Of a stretch of 6,251 nucleotides of DNA, positions 5,435-6,251 are shown piece by piece (positions within the stretch are counted from its first letter, which is position 1; every line of letters starts with the position of its first letter). The translations under genes and the position numbers were made by a program. The notes under the pieces are model-generated. The model saw only the letters and a program-made list of their open reading frames with translations, had not been told where the DNA came from and did not search any database. The stretch is from an uncultured Ruminococcus sp. (GTDB lineage Bacteria; Bacillota; Clostridia; Oscillospirales; Ruminococcaceae), in assembly GCA_947173865.1 (NCBI GenBank), contig CAMWGS010000125.1:1-6251 (forward strand), written 5' to 3'.

Positions 5435-6251
5435 ATGAATAATAAAAAAGAACAACTTAAAAAAGCGGCTGCATTTGTTTCAGCATTGTCATTTATGTCA
5501 GTGACAAATTTCAGTGGTATAAATAATGTGTCTGCTTTGACACTTTCAAAAGTGTCAGCTGTAAACAGTGGTGTTGATGCTGATAGCAGTATTACAGATG
5601 AAGAACAGAATGACATTAATGTTGATGCTCCTGTACAGGACAATCAGGAAGAATCATCTGAAGTTTCTGAAACACCGTCTGAAAATGAAAATCCTGATAT
5701 TCCAAACATTGATAATAAAAATGATAGTAGTTTAATGATAAATGTAACGAATGAAGAGATTCGTGATGTAATTGTAGATAAAATCAAAGAAGAAATGTCT
5801 GATTTATTTAACGATGTGGAAAGCGTGGATGATGTTATTTATTTACATTATTCAAAAGAAAATGAATTTGCCGTTAATGAGGCAATAAAAAATTTTTCAT
5901 ATGTAACAGATGACTGTATATATGTTTGTGTGAACGTAGGGTATTCTTCGTGGAACATCAGGGAAGGATATTATCGTATTTATAATTACAGAAGTGATAT
6001 TGTAGAAATTTCAGAACAGGATAATGAAAATGTCAGGGTTGAAGTTGATAGTAGTAACAATAATTTGTATTATTTAAAGACAAGTTCAGATATTGAAACT
6101 ATTCAGAGTATTTTGAAAATAAATGGATATAGTCTTGAAGAAACAAAAAAATTAAAAAAATCAGATAGATTGATTGAAGACGTAGTTATTGTTGAGGGAA
6201 GTACTATAAAAAAGAATAATAAAGTTATGTTTTCTATTGTTGAAGACGAGA
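5435..6251 (+). CDS. Secreted protein of unknown function, 3' end beyond the window
   Basis: The frame is open for 272 codons to the window edge. The start has GAGGTGG five bases upstream and lies 15 bp after the pseudogene stop. Residues 1-35 look like a signal peptide: KKEQLKK, a hydrophobic stretch AAAFVSALSFMSV and a likely cleavage after VSA (32-34). Residues about 48-100 are an acidic, D/E/N/S-rich linker of the kind that links wall or surface proteins to a folded part. Residues about 101-272 form an acidic folded region with alternating helix (EEIRDVIVDKIKEEM) and strand-like segments (CIYVCVNVGY, with C161 and C165). I recognise no domain, and no dockerin, sortase motif or membrane anchor appears in the visible part; any of these could lie past the edge. 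Operon position suggests a surface or secreted product linked to the kinase module. Confidence 0.75.
   Translation, partial: MNNKKEQLKKAAAFVSALSFMSVTNFSGINNVSALTLSKVSAVNSGVDADSSITDEEQNDINVDAPVQDNQEESSEVSETPSENENPDIPNIDNKNDSSLMINVTNEEIRDVIVDKIKEEMSDLFNDVESVDDVIYLHYSKENEFAVNEAIKNFSYVTDDCIYVCVNVGYSSWNIREGYYRIYNYRSDIVEISEQDNENVRVEVDSSNNNLYYLKTSSDIETIQSILKINGYSLEETKKLKKSDRLIEDVVIVEGSTIKKNNKVMFSIVEDE
5538..5557. repeat. Perfect 9-bp inverted repeat within the signal-peptide region
   Basis: TGACACTTT (5538-5546) and AAAGTGTCA (5549-5557) are exact reverse complements separated by CA. As RNA it could form an eight-pair stem with a TCAA loop. It lies in codons 35-41 of the last gene. The core TGTCA/TGACA also occurs at 5379-5383, 5487-5491, 5496-5500 and 5502-5506, so this dyad belongs to a local cluster. 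It may be an operator-like site downstream of the candidate promoter at 5378-5406, an mRNA hairpin, or chance from repeated Val-Ser codons. Confidence 0.4.

Noticed and set aside
5266..5643. Minus-strand open frame of 125 codons.
   Set aside because: It lies antisense to the pseudogene end and the start of the secreted-protein gene, has no ribosome binding site of note and reads as low-complexity shadow sequence. Other minus-strand frames in the window fail for the same reasons.

Overview
The window is AT-rich (about one third G+C by eye), tightly packed and entirely plus-strand, with strong AGGAGG-type ribosome binding sites. These features, the DUF6382-FHA architecture and a cohesin-like surface-protein remnant point to a low-GC Gram-positive of the Ruminococcus/Lachnospiraceae type. 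That placement is inference; no rRNA or marker gene is present to confirm it.

Layout. Bases 1-60 hold a GC-rich stub that may be the 3' end of a structured RNA or upstream gene. Bases 61-123 are non-coding, with a 29-bp imperfect palindrome and a run of ten T. A near-consensus promoter (TTGATT, 17 bp, TATAAT with extended TG) at 124-152 precedes a run of six closely spaced reading units: a DUF6382-FHA protein (198-1721), a PP2C phosphatase (1736-2524), a membrane Ser/Thr kinase (2524-4200), a 151-residue single-pass membrane protein (4217-4672), a decayed secreted membrane-anchored protein (4693-5419) and a secreted protein that runs off the right edge (5435-6251). Gaps are 14-20 bp, or a 1-bp overlap between phosphatase and kinase, and no internal terminator is visible, so the set looks like one operon.

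How the genes may work together. The kinase writes Ser/Thr phosphorylation, the PP2C enzyme erases it, and the FHA domain reads phosphothreonine. The kinase has a helical, TPR-like extracytoplasmic sensor in place of PASTA repeats. The small membrane protein has a cytoplasmic tail with a 14-residue tandem repeat, each copy carrying an NT[V/I]L motif. This makes it the best in-window candidate for a substrate and FHA docking partner. I infer a complete sense-phosphorylate-dock-reset module at the membrane. Its output is not visible here.

The right end is different. The surface-protein gene is clearly broken, with several frameshifts and an in-frame stop, while all genes around it are intact. 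The last gene has a signal peptide and an acidic linker but no domain I recognise. It may have its own promoter inside the end of the pseudogene.
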